NCBI RefSeq assembly: GCF_001645125.1
Contig: NZ_LXKA01000243.1
Coordinates: 33,297 to 97,296 of the forward strand
From: Paraburkholderia ginsengiterrae
GTDB taxonomy: Bacteria; Pseudomonadota; Gammaproteobacteria; Burkholderiales; Burkholderiaceae
Length of the DNA: 64,000 bases
Reading direction: 5' to 3'
Shown: piece by piece, positions 1 through 8,316 of the stretch
Numbering within the stretch: position 1 is the first letter of the stretch
Layout: every line of letters begins with the position of its first letter
The notes under the pieces: generated by a model
Seen by the model: only the letters and a program-made list of their open reading frames with translations
Told to the model about the DNA's origin: nothing
Databases searched by the model: none
Translations under genes and position numbers: made by a program

Positions 1-1964
1 TTCTGCGAGAGCGTCTCGTCGATGCGCTGGCTGTCCGACACGCCGAGGGTCAGGTTGTGCCCCACCGGCCCCGTGTCGAACACACCCTGCAATTCGGCCC
101 GCTTGTACTTGTTGAAGTAGTTCGCCGAGATCTCGCTGACCGTCGGCACGCCGCCGGCGCCCGTAAAGACGTTGTAGCCGCCGATCCGCGTGGTCAGGCG
201 CGAGCGGTCGCCGTCCGACTGACCGATTTCGGCGAGGGCCTGCCAGCCTGGCGCGATGGTGTAGTCGACCCGCCCCTGCACGTTCTCTATCCTGGCGTTG
301 AATAGCGCCCACGGGCCCGACAGCAGAATCCTCGGGTCCGGCACGCGCGGCACCGTGATCTGGCCGTTGACGGCCTTCGGCAGACTGATGCCGGCCTGTT
401 CGACCACCTGCTTGCTGTACGCTTCGTAGTCGAACTCGACGTGCAGCCGGTCGGTCACGTTCCAGTCCGCGCCGACGCTGCCGAACCAGCCGCGTCCGCC
501 CGTGCCCCGCACGCCATTCTCGAGATGCGTATCGGACGCATTGACGCGGATCCCGAACTGCTTCTCGTTGCCGAACCGATGGCTCACGTCGGCCGCGACA
601 CCTATTTGCCCGAACGAATTGCCGAGTATCGCGAGCGACGCCACGTCCTGATCGGGCGCGCGCTTCGTCACCATGTTGATGATGCCCGCCGGGCTCGCGA
701 CGCCGAACATCAGCGCGTTCGCGCCCTTCAGCGTTTCGACGCGTTGCTTGTCCTCCGACGGCACCGACATCACGTTCGCGGTCGGGAGGCCGCCGTTGAG
801 CCGGTAGTTCGCGAACAGGTTGACCTTGATGCCGCGGATCTGCGCCGCATCCGCCGGGCTGCCCGACGAGTTGGTCGGCGACACGCCGGCCTGGTTCTTG
901 ACCGCGTCGGTCACGCCGTCCTGCGCACTCTGCAGCGCGGCGGCGCCCGTCACCTGCTTGCTCACCGGCATCGAATCGGTGTTGCCGACCGATTCCTGAG
1001 CGAATTGCTCTGCGATCACCGACGTTGCAGCCTGCGAGCGCGTCGGTACGTAGAGCGCGGCCGCGTCGCGGATGCGCGGGCGCAGTTCGTCGCGGATCTT
1101 CTCCGCTTTCTTCACGAGCGCCGCCTGCTCGTCGCCGCTGCGATACGGCATCACGACGCCGAGCGCGCCGACGGTCGCCCCTGCCGCATCCTGCAGCGGC
1201 AGTTCCACTTCCAGGCGATCGCCGTCATGGCCGACTTCGACATGCGGCTTGCCCGATTCGATCACGGCCAGGTCGTCCGCATCGGCGGGCTTGCCGATGC
1301 GTCCGATGTTCGACGCGACGATCGGATAGTCGCCGCTCGGGCCCGGGCGCGCGGCGTGCATCGCGAGCACCATCACGTCCCGGCGTTTGCTGATCACGTC
1401 GTCGACGAGGTTCTGCGCATACGGATTCGCCGGGATGCCGGTATCGGCGAGCACTGGGTCGAACATCTCATTGGCGTAGCGGATCTGCCGGCTCAGTTCG
1501 TCGCGAATGAGCGCGCCCGCGCTGATCAGCGCGTCCTTATCCATGCTCGATCCCGGCGGATACGGAAACGACATCTCGACTTCGCCGATCACCTTGCGCG
1601 TCACGTCGAGGAGCGGCAAATGCACCTCGACGTTCTGATCGGCGCGCTTATTGATTTCGATGAAGGGCGTATCGGTCTTGACGACCGCAAGATCGTCCGG
1701 GTCCGACTTCGCGCCGATCCGCTTCGCCGATTTCGCGGCGACGATGACGCTTGTGGTGCTGCCGGGCGGCCGCATGTGAAGATCAAGCTCGACGAGCTCC
1801 GGGTGCCGTGCCGTCGTGCGGTCGACCAGCTGCTGCGCGTAAGTCTTCGACTGCCCCGGCTGTTCAGCCTGCGCCCCCCCCTGCGGAGCGTTGTCCGCCT
1901 GCGCGTAGAGCGCGGGTGAAAACACGGCCAAGACGGCCATCGCCACCATCGTCCTTTTTATCAC
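1..1964 (-). CDS. TonB-dependent receptor with two N-terminal repeat domains (partial)
   Basis: An outer-membrane TonB-dependent receptor whose C-terminal barrel is cut by the left edge; about 654 codons are visible. The GTG start at 1964 follows a GGAGGAG ribosome site and gives a signal peptide of about 22 residues. Residues 42-160 and 182-308 are two copies of one domain (YAQ-LVD, a DPDD/DADDLAV motif, an E-LPL-D strand, IRDEL at the end). The second contains ASNIGRIGKPADADDLAV, which is nearly identical in the small secreted protein at 13576-14040. A plug domain follows from about residue 325 (DAAQIRGI, then LFANYRLNGG), and the barrel from about 430. The repeats sit where siderophore receptors often carry a signalling (STN) domain, so a ligand-presenting or signalling role is plausible but inferred. 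It lies 98 bp behind the PepSY reductase gene, with no promoter element between, so the two are probably one operon. The substrate is unknown. Confidence 0.85.
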   Translation of the reverse strand, partial: MIKRTMVAMAVLAVFSPALYAQADNAPQGGAQAEQPGQSKTYAQQLVDRTTARHPELVELDLHMRPPGSTTSVIVAAKSAKRIGAKSDPDDLAVVKTDTPFIEINKRADQNVEVHLPLLDVTRKVIGEVEMSFPYPPGSSMDKDALISAGALIRDELSRQIRYANEMFDPVLADTGIPANPYAQNLVDDVISKRRDVMVLAMHAARPGPSGDYPIVASNIGRIGKPADADDLAVIESGKPHVEVGHDGDRLEVELPLQDAAGATVGALGVVMPYRSGDEQAALVKKAEKIRDELRPRIRDAAALYVPTRSQAATSVIAEQFAQESVGNTDSMPVSKQVTGAAALQSAQDGVTDAVKNQAGVSPTNSSGSPADAAQIRGIKVNLFANYRLNGGLPTANVMSVPSEDKQRVETLKGANALMFGVASPAGIINMVTKRAPDQDVASLAILGNSFGQIGVAADVSHRFGNEKQFGIRVNASDTHLENGVRGTGGRGWFGSVGADWNVTDRLHVEFDYEAYSKQVVEQAGISLPKAVNGQITVPRVPDPRILLSGPWALFNARIENVQGRVDYTIAPGWQALAEIGQSDGDRSRLTTRIGGYNVFTGAGGVPTVSEISANYFNKYKRAELQGVFDTGPVGHNLTLGVSDSQRIDETLSQ

Positions 1965-2062
1965 TGTCTCCTCCACGTTACTTGTAATGTCGATATCCAA
2001 ATCGTCCCGGTCAAGCTTCGCGTCGGATCCGCACGCGTGCAACGCCGCCGCCCGCCCTCCGA

Positions 2063-4123
2063 TCAAATGTCCAGCACCAGCAAATCACTCTTCGCTCTCG
2101 AGCAGCAGGGCGTGAAATGCCCGTCGTCCTCGCGCTGCTCAGCCGTCAGCACGCAGTCGAGGTGCTCGACCTCGCCGTCGATCACGCGCGTCACGCAGGA
2201 GCCGCAGAAACCTTGCTCGCACGAGGTCGGGATACGGATGCCGTATTCGGCCAGCGACGCGGTGATGGTCTTGTGCTCCGCGATCCGGTAGATCCGCCCC
2301 GTGCTCGCGAGCTGGACGTCGAAGGCACGTGCGAGCTTCGGCTTGCCCGCGTGCGCGGCGAAGCGCTCGCAGTGCAGTTGCCGCTCCGGCCAGCCGCGCC
2401 GCCGCGCCGCGAACATCGTCGCGTCGATGAAGCCGGCGGGTCCGCAGACGTACAGATGCGTGATCGGCGACTGCCTGTTGAGCACACGCTCAATATCGAA
2501 GCGCTGCTCGACGGGGCCGTCACTGAAGTGGCACTGCACGCGATTCGCGAACGGCGCACGCACGAGCCGGTTCAGGAACGCCGCGCGGGGCCGTGAACGC
2601 GCGCAGTAATGCATCTCGAAGTCGGCGTCGCGTCGCGCGAGGCGCTCTGCCATGCCGAGAATCGGCGTGATGCCGATGCCGCCCGCGAGCAGCAGCGAAC
2701 GCGGCGCCGCTTCATCCAGCGCGAAGCGATTGCGCGGCGCGCCGATGTCGAGCAGGTCGCCTTCGCGAACACGATCGTGCAACGCGGTCGATCCGCCGCG
2801 CGATCCGTTGACGCGCAGCACGGCTATCAGGTAGCGCCGTCGCTCGCTCGGAGCGTTGCACAGCGAGTACTGACGCACGAGGCCGTCGCCGAGAAACACG
2901 TCGATATGCGCGCCGGCGGCGAACGGCGGCAATTTTCGTCCGCGCGGGTCGATCAATTCGAACGCGCACACGCCGTCGGCTTCGATCGTCTTCTTCGCGA
3001 CGCGCACTGTCAGCCGGGCGTCGCCGGATGCCGCGCCGCGAATGCGGCGCAGGAAGTTGCGCACGCCGGTGTAAGCGAGCACCGGCACCGCCAGCGCGCC
3101 GAACAGCAGCAGCAGCTGCCCGAACACGCCGCCGACCGCGCCGGTATGCCATGACAGCACCCAGAAGTACAGCTTGTGCCCGGCGCTGCTCGTCGAATAC
3201 GGCACGAAGCGCAGCACGTTGCCCGAATACGCGTCGAGGTCCAGCATCGTGCGCGCATTCGGATGCGGCGCGTAGCGATCGATCAGATACATCTCGACCG
3301 GGTCGCGCGACGTCTCAGGGATGTGCATCAGCGCATCCTGCGGGTCGGGCGACAGCAACTGAGCGGTGCGCCAGAACGTCTCGAGCGGCAGGCGCTTCGC
3401 GCCGTCCGCCGGCGCCGCCGACTGCGGGGCCTTGGCGGGCTGCGGCGAGCCGGCGATCGCATAGATGCCGTGCGCGTACCAGTCGAATGCCCACGGCAAT
3501 CCGGTCAGTACCATCGACAACAGCACCGCGCTCGCATACGCGCCGACTGTTCGATGCAGCCGGAACGTGAACGCGGGGCCTCGCGAAGCGGCGCCAAGCG
3601 TGACCGCGTACCGCCAGCCACGACGCGTGCGCGGCCACCAGAGCACGACACCGCCCACGATCAGCAGCAATCCGAACGACATCGCGCTCGTGCCGGTGAT
3701 CAGGCTGCCGTGCTTCATGAAACGAAAGCGATGAATCTGCTCGATCGTGCCGAGCAGGCCGCCATAGCGCGAGCGCTCTCCCAGCACCGCGCCGGTACAC
3801 GGATTGAGATAGACCGAATGCTGATCGTTGAAACGCACCATCGCGGCGGGCATGCGCGGCTCGCCCTCTTTGCCGGCGACAAGCCGGATGTAATCGGGCA
3901 TCGCAGTCGGCCGGACGTGTGCTGCGTTGTCGACCAGCGTATCGAGCGGCACGCGCTCGGTGCAGGTCGGCACCGTCAGCAGGTCACGCTCGAGCACGGC
4001 CTCGAGGTCGGAACGGAAGACGATGGATGCGCCGGTGATCGCCATCAGGAGAATCACGCATCCAAAGGTCAAGCCGCACCAGCGATGGACTTGCAGCACG
4101 AAAGGACGAAAGACCGATTTCAT
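2063..4123 (-). CDS. PepSY-domain membrane protein fused to flavin/2Fe-2S reductase
   Basis: A 686-residue inner-membrane reductase. The N-terminal half is a PepSY-associated transmembrane module (first helix within residues 15-35, then further helices around large periplasmic segments). The C-terminal ~300 residues are a phthalate-dioxygenase-reductase-like module: the flavin motif RQYSL, the nucleotide motif GGIGITP, VCGPAGF, and a plant-type 2Fe-2S site with Cys spacing CEQGFCGSC and a fourth Cys about 30 residues on. In characterised relatives such as FpvG-type proteins, PepSY membrane proteins take part in reducing ferric siderophores in the periplasm. Here electrons could pass from cytoplasmic NAD(P)H through flavin and the iron-sulfur centre. 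The ATG at 4123 starts just before the first membrane helix; longer in-frame starts upstream have no ribosome site. The TonB receptor follows downstream. Two TTCAG-repeat elements lie upstream. Confidence 0.85.
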   Translation of the reverse strand: MKSVFRPFVLQVHRWCGLTFGCVILLMAITGASIVFRSDLEAVLERDLLTVPTCTERVPLDTLVDNAAHVRPTAMPDYIRLVAGKEGEPRMPAAMVRFNDQHSVYLNPCTGAVLGERSRYGGLLGTIEQIHRFRFMKHGSLITGTSAMSFGLLLIVGGVVLWWPRTRRGWRYAVTLGAASRGPAFTFRLHRTVGAYASAVLLSMVLTGLPWAFDWYAHGIYAIAGSPQPAKAPQSAAPADGAKRLPLETFWRTAQLLSPDPQDALMHIPETSRDPVEMYLIDRYAPHPNARTMLDLDAYSGNVLRFVPYSTSSAGHKLYFWVLSWHTGAVGGVFGQLLLLFGALAVPVLAYTGVRNFLRRIRGAASGDARLTVRVAKKTIEADGVCAFELIDPRGRKLPPFAAGAHIDVFLGDGLVRQYSLCNAPSERRRYLIAVLRVNGSRGGSTALHDRVREGDLLDIGAPRNRFALDEAAPRSLLLAGGIGITPILGMAERLARRDADFEMHYCARSRPRAAFLNRLVRAPFANRVQCHFSDGPVEQRFDIERVLNRQSPITHLYVCGPAGFIDATMFAARRRGWPERQLHCERFAAHAGKPKLARAFDVQLASTGRIYRIAEHKTITASLAEYGIRIPTSCEQGFCGSCVTRVIDGEVEHLDCVLTAEQREDDGHFTPCCSRAKSDLLVLDI

Positions 4124-4173
4124 AAGGTTGCCTAAGCGACGACGGTTTACATCCACCATCTTTGTCGGCAAAC

Positions 4174-4189
4174 CTGAATGAAAGCTGAA
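4174..4189 (-). promoter_or_regulatory. TTCAG direct-repeat pair upstream of PepSY reductase gene
   Basis: On the minus strand two perfect TTCAG half-sites lie 11 bp apart (4189-4185 and 4178-4174), 51 bp before the ATG at 4123. Half-site and period match the elements before the other operons of this locus. No clear third repeat and no good -10 hexamer at the expected offset are visible, so this may be an accessory site for the stronger element at 4277-4314. Confidence 0.5.
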
Positions 4190-4276
4190 TTTAGGGCTGC
4201 GTCGGGGTAAGTCCCGATAGGTGATCTGCATGCGAAGATCGCATGCGGCGCCGATACGACCGAACACACCGCGAAC

Positions 4277-4314
4277 CTGAAACGGGCATGAACGCTTCCT
4301 GAATTTCTATTCAG
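4277..4314 (-). promoter_or_regulatory. Candidate response-regulator binding element between PepSY operon and regulator gene
   Basis: Read on the plus strand, half-sites CTGAA (4277), ATGAA (4288), CTGAA (4299) and then inverted TTCAG (4310) are spaced exactly 11 bp apart. This is the same three-direct-plus-one-inverted layout found before the ABC operon and the PstS-like genes. The direct repeats point toward the PepSY/TonB operon, and the site is 96 bp from the regulator ATG at 4410, so both directions could be controlled. Binding by the neighbouring OmpR-type regulator is inferred. Confidence 0.6.
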
Positions 4315-4409
4315 GAATATCGGGAGAAACCCGGCTCATCGCGATGCTTCGCTTGTCACGTCAATCTGCGTGCGCTAGCCTGAAGTTACCGTCGACTGGC
4401 CCATTTATC

Positions 4410-5075
4410 ATGAAAATCCTGATTCTCGAAGACCAACGCAAGCTGGGTCTTTTCCTCAAGCAGGCGCTGTCCGAACGCGCGTACACCGTGACTTGGGTCG
4501 AAAGCTGCGCGCAGGCACGCGAAGCGCTGTGCGAATCGAGCTACGACGTGATCGTGCTCGACCTGGGCCTGCCCGACGGCGATGGTCTCGACCTGCTGCG
4601 CGAGTGGCGCGGGGCCGGCTTCAACGAGCCGGTGCTGATCCTGAGCGCGCGCGACGCGGTCGAGGATCGCATCAAGGGACTCGACGTCGGCGCGGACGAT
4701 TACCTGCCGAAGCCATTCAGCCTCGAAGAGCTGCTCGCGCGCATGCGCTCGCTGTTGCGGCGCCAGTCGTCGGTGAAGGAAACCGTGCTCCAGCATCAGG
4801 GCATCAAGCTCGACCTGCTGAGCCGCACCGTTCACCTGAACGGCAAACCGGTCGACCTGACGAGCCGCGAATTCGCGCTGCTCGAGATCTTCCTGCAGAA
4901 TCCGGGCCGCATCCTCACGCGCACGCTGATCGCGGAAAAGATCTGGGAATCCCATTACGACGTTGACACCAATCTGCTCGACGTCTACATGAGCCGCCTG
5001 CGCGGCAAGTTCGAGGCGCCGCTCGGCAAGCCGTTGTTCAAGACGGTGCGCGGCGTCGGCTATCAGCTGCTATGA
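4410..5075 (+). CDS. OmpR/PhoB-family response regulator
   Basis: A 221-residue transcription factor: an N-terminal receiver (acidic pair E7/D8, phospho-acceptor D51 in VLDLGLPDGDG, conserved Lys in LPKPF) and a C-terminal winged helix from about residue 125 (LTSREFALLEIFLQNPGR; VDVYMSRLR-type recognition region; TVRGVGYQL end). The ATG at 4410 begins the typical first receiver strand MKILILED; an upstream in-frame start adds residues outside the fold. The stop overlaps the kinase start (ATGA), so the pair is translationally coupled. Regulators of this class bind head-to-tail at 11-bp spaced half-sites, which fits the TTCAG elements around this locus. It is therefore the obvious candidate to control the whole 1-17 kb region. 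Confidence 0.95.
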   Translation: MKILILEDQRKLGLFLKQALSERAYTVTWVESCAQAREALCESSYDVIVLDLGLPDGDGLDLLREWRGAGFNEPVLILSARDAVEDRIKGLDVGADDYLPKPFSLEELLARMRSLLRRQSSVKETVLQHQGIKLDLLSRTVHLNGKPVDLTSREFALLEIFLQNPGRILTRTLIAEKIWESHYDVDTNLLDVYMSRLRGKFEAPLGKPLFKTVRGVGYQLL

Positions 5076-6487
5076 AATCCATCGGCGCGCGCCTCGCGAT
5101 CTGCTACGTTCTCGCGTCGACCATTACCTTCGCGGCACTGTTCCTGACCGGGCGGTATTTCGTCGAATATCACGCAATCCACGCGCTGGACCTGGTCATC
5201 CATTCGGAGTTCGAGCAGATCCGCGCGAATGTCGCCGCGCTTGGTCCGACGCCGCCGGAAGCGGCGCTGCGCGAGCGCATGCAGGCTGTGACGCGCAACG
5301 ATCTCGAACTGTTCTTCACCGAGATCTACGGGCCCGGCGGCACGATCGTCTATCGCTCGCCCGGGCTGCGCGGATTCGACATGATTCCGTCTGCCCGCGA
5401 TCAGGAGTTCAACGTCAATCTTGCGGGCCTCGACGAGCTGCGCGCCGGCAAGTTCGCGCTCGGCCCGTACACGGTCGTGATAGCGACGACGAAGCACCAC
5501 GTGCGCGTGGTCATGAGCGGATACGAGCGCACGTTCTACGGGCTGCTGCTCGTGATGATCGCGGTCAGCAGCGTGATCGGCTATGGCTTCAGCCGTATGG
5601 CACTGCGTCCGCTGCGGCTGATTCAGGATACGGCCGACCGCATCCGCTCGGACAATCTGAGCGAACGCATTCCGGTATCGAGTGCGCGTGACGAGATTTC
5701 GGATCTCGCGCGCCTGCTCAATCAGATGTTCGACCGCCTCGAAGAGTCGTTCACCCAGATCCGCCGGTTTACCGCCGAGGCCTCTCACGAACTCAAAACC
5801 CCGCTGACCCTCGTGCGCCTGCAGGCCGAGAAGCTCGTCGTCGACGGCCAGTTGACGCCGGCGCAGGAACATGCGGTGCAGATCCAGATCAAGGAGCTCG
5901 CGCAACTCAACCGGATCATCGAGGATCTGCTGTTTCTGTCGCGCGCCGACGCGTGCGCGATCACGCTCGATCTGCGGCAGCAGGATCCCGAACCGTTCCT
6001 GCAGAGCTTCGCGCAGGACGCGCACGTGCTCGCCGAGTATCGCGAGCAGCGCTTTAACCTGACGCACCACGGCGCGGGGCAGGTTGCAATCGAGCCGAAG
6101 TGGATACGCCAGGTGCTGCTTAACCTGCTCAGCAATGCGCTGTCGGCGTCCCCGCCGGGCAGCCGCGTGACTGTGCGCTCCACGCTGGTCAATCGCTGCT
6201 GGCAAGTGCGTGTCGAGGACGAGGGCCCAGGCGTGCCAGCCGAGCAGCGCGAGCGGATTTTCGAGCGTTTCGTCCGCATCAATCGCCCCGGCAACGAAGA
6301 CAAGGGCAGCGGCCTCGGCCTCGCGATCTGCCGCAGCATCGTCGCGCTGCACGGCGGCCGCATCTTCGCAGAAGCCGGCCCCGGTGGCCACGGGCTGTCG
6401 ATGGTGTTCGAGATTCCGGCAACAACGTCTCCCGACGATGCCGGCAGCGTGCCGTTCGGCACCCCGCATTTGACCGACGCCGCCTGA
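5072..6487 (+). CDS. Membrane sensor histidine kinase
   Basis: A 471-residue kinase, partner of the preceding regulator. Membrane helices at about residues 8-28 and 156-174 enclose a ~125-residue periplasmic sensor. A HAMP domain (about 175-228), a dimerisation domain with H239 in SHELKTPL, and a complete ATPase domain follow: N-box NLLSNALSASPPGS, G1 DEGPGVP, FERF and G2 GSGLGLAI. The periplasmic sensor has no family I recognise, and it could read either the ligand itself or one of the many secreted binding proteins of this locus. The start overlaps the regulator stop by 4 bp. The gene converges on the outer-membrane protein gene ending at 6521. Confidence 0.95.
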   Translation: MKSIGARLAICYVLASTITFAALFLTGRYFVEYHAIHALDLVIHSEFEQIRANVAALGPTPPEAALRERMQAVTRNDLELFFTEIYGPGGTIVYRSPGLRGFDMIPSARDQEFNVNLAGLDELRAGKFALGPYTVVIATTKHHVRVVMSGYERTFYGLLLVMIAVSSVIGYGFSRMALRPLRLIQDTADRIRSDNLSERIPVSSARDEISDLARLLNQMFDRLEESFTQIRRFTAEASHELKTPLTLVRLQAEKLVVDGQLTPAQEHAVQIQIKELAQLNRIIEDLLFLSRADACAITLDLRQQDPEPFLQSFAQDAHVLAEYREQRFNLTHHGAGQVAIEPKWIRQVLLNLLSNALSASPPGSRVTVRSTLVNRCWQVRVEDEGPGVPAEQRERIFERFVRINRPGNEDKGSGLGLAICRSIVALHGGRIFAEAGPGGHGLSMVFEIPATTSPDDAGSVPFGTPHLTDAA

Positions 6488-6520
6488 GCGCGGCTCAGGG
6501 ACGCACATCCGGGACGCGCA

Positions 6521-7330
6521 TCAGAGGTCGCGCTGATAGCCGACGTAGTAGGAAAAGCGATTGGTGTCGTTGACGTGCGTGATGCCGCGCCCAACGGAGA
6601 ACAGGATCCGATCGTGCTCGCTCAGTCCGTAGCTGCCGCCAACGTTGAAGCCGAGCGCGGAAGGATCGATCGTGGTCGCCGCGCCGGTGTAGAACAGCTC
6701 GCCGCCGAGTTCGAGCTTGTCGCCGAACTTGCGCAGCACGGCCCAGCCGGCGGTCCAGTAGCCCTTCTGTCCCGCGTGACGGTTGACGACGTAGCCGCCG
6801 CCGCCGAAGGTTGTCCAGTCGCCGATCGACTTCTGCATCCACAGCGGCAGCAGCACCTGCACATGTCCGGTGCCAAGATCCAGGTGATCGTTGCCGGTCG
6901 GCAGCGTCACGCTCGGCGAGAACGCGACCTGCGGACGCCAGCCCGCTTCGTCCTCCGTAATGAAGCGATATTTCGCACCGAGGTCGATATCGCCGAAACC
7001 GTATCGGGTCGGGTTGCCCGACTCGTGCGTGAACGCCATGCCGAACTTCGTGCCGATCTCCAGATTGTCCAGCAATCCATAGTTGACTTCGAGACCCGGC
7101 AGCATCCCGCTGTGGCTGCCCTCGCGCACGGTGCCGATCGCGGCGGCGTCGATCTGGAAGTGCCCTCGGTCGATGGGCTCGGGATCGTCGGTCACGAACG
7201 GCGGGCCGGCGAACGCGCCATGACTGGCAAGGCAGGCACCGAGCGCGAGCATCGCATGAATGATCCGGACGCGACGCGGCCTGCGCCGTGCGGCTGGTTG
7301 CCGCGGCGTCGAATGACGGCTGAATAACAT
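6521..7330 (-). CDS. Outer-membrane beta-barrel protein, MetA/SphA-like transporter family
   Basis: A 269-residue secreted protein. Its signal sequence ends near ASHGAFA, and amphipathic beta strands rich in Gly and aromatic residues follow (GLEVNYGLLDNLEIGTKFG; FGDIDLGAKYRF; FGGGGYVVN), ending in an aromatic-rich C-terminus (YYVGYQRDL). This resembles the 'phenol-degradation MetA-like' putative outer-membrane channel family. The ATG at 7330 has an AGGAG about 10 bases upstream; a start at 7363 has none. It is the last gene of the ABC importer operon (90 bp after the permease), so a role in passing the substrate across the outer membrane is likely. A beta-barrel beside an NrtABC/TauABC-type importer is uncommon. 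The substrate is not evident. Confidence 0.75.
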   Translation of the reverse strand: MLFSRHSTPRQPAARRRPRRVRIIHAMLALGACLASHGAFAGPPFVTDDPEPIDRGHFQIDAAAIGTVREGSHSGMLPGLEVNYGLLDNLEIGTKFGMAFTHESGNPTRYGFGDIDLGAKYRFITEDEAGWRPQVAFSPSVTLPTGNDHLDLGTGHVQVLLPLWMQKSIGDWTTFGGGGYVVNRHAGQKGYWTAGWAVLRKFGDKLELGGELFYTGAATTIDPSALGFNVGGSYGLSEHDRILFSVGRGITHVNDTNRFSYYVGYQRDL

Positions 7331-7419
7331 GAAGCCGATACTCCTGATCGGAAGTTGAACCATGCACTGCGCGCCGCGCCGGTCCGGCAGACTGACGGAC
7401 CGGCGGGATGGAGATAGGG

Positions 7420-8289
7420 TCAATGACCTGCGTCGGAGAACTGCGGCGGGCGCCACTTCAGCAGCTTGTTCTCGACTTGCGTGAGGATGAACTCGGCGCC
7501 GAGCGCGACGACGGCGAGCACGATCATCGCGGCGAACACACCGGCGGCGTTGAACGCGCCTTGCGCGGTCGAGATCAGGAGGCCAATGCCCTGCTTCGAG
7601 CCGAGAAACTCGCCGACCACGGCGCCGACGAGCGCAAAGCCGAAGCTCACGTGCAGACTCGCGAGAATCCAGCTCATCGCGGCCGGCAGCACGACCGTCA
7701 GCGTCACATCGCGATTTGTTGCACCCAGGATGTGCGCGTTGGCGATCAGATTGCGATCCGCCTCGCGCACGCCCTGGAACGCATTCGCGAACACCACGAA
7801 AAACACCATCACGACCGCCAGCGCGACCTTCGACGCCATGCCGAGCCCGAGCGCGATGATGAACACCGAGCCGAGCACCACACGCGGAATCGAGTTGGCG
7901 ATCTTGATGTAGATGCTGAACACGTCCGCGAGCAGCTTGTTCCGGCCGAGCGCGATCCCGGCTACCACTCCGCCCACCGCGCCGATCAGGAAGCCGAGCG
8001 AAGTCTCTTCGAGCGTCACCAGCACCTGCACCCACAACGGCCCTTGCGACGTGCCCTCGGTCAACCACTGCCAGATCTGCGCGGCGATCAGCGAGGGCGT
8101 CGAGAAAAAGAACGGATCGATCCAGCCGAGCCGGCCGGCCAGCTCCCACCCGCCGAGCGTCACGACTAGCACGGCGACTTGCAACGTGTGCACCAGCATC
8201 TTGCGCCGGCGCATGCTCTCCTGAGCCCGCGTTTCGAGCTGACGCATCTCGGCTTCGTGCGGGGCGGTTCCTGTCATCGGTGTATTCAT
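7420..8289 (-). CDS. ABC transporter permease, SsuC/TauC/NrtB type
   Basis: A 289-residue inner-membrane permease with about six helices and the family's EAA-like cytoplasmic loop (FQGVREADRNLIANAHILGATN). The ATG at 8289 is preceded by TTGAGGAAC; the slightly longer TTG frame at 8301 overlaps that ribosome site and is less likely. The gene sits 27 bp after the ATPase gene. Relatives import nitrate, sulfonates, taurine or thiamine precursors, and sequence alone does not choose between them here. Part of the operon 10232 to 6521. Confidence 0.92.
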   Translation of the reverse strand: MNTPMTGTAPHEAEMRQLETRAQESMRRRKMLVHTLQVAVLVVTLGGWELAGRLGWIDPFFFSTPSLIAAQIWQWLTEGTSQGPLWVQVLVTLEETSLGFLIGAVGGVVAGIALGRNKLLADVFSIYIKIANSIPRVVLGSVFIIALGLGMASKVALAVVMVFFVVFANAFQGVREADRNLIANAHILGATNRDVTLTVVLPAAMSWILASLHVSFGFALVGAVVGEFLGSKQGIGLLISTAQGAFNAAGVFAAMIVLAVVALGAEFILTQVENKLLKWRPPQFSDAGH

Positions 8290-8316
8290 GCTGTTCCTCA
8301 ACGCGCCGCGAAGCGC

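Noticed and set aside
441-1919. A 492-codon plus-strand frame opposite the TonB receptor
   Set aside because: It is antisense to the receptor and made of Arg/His/Asp-rich low-complexity sequence, while the minus strand encodes a signal peptide, two homologous domains and a plug domain.
6521-8149. A 542-codon minus-strand frame joining the outer-membrane protein to sequence inside the permease gene
   Set aside because: The permease is certain in another frame with the correct start at 8289. The upstream part is an Arg-rich shadow, and the outer-membrane protein begins at 7330 with its own signal peptide.
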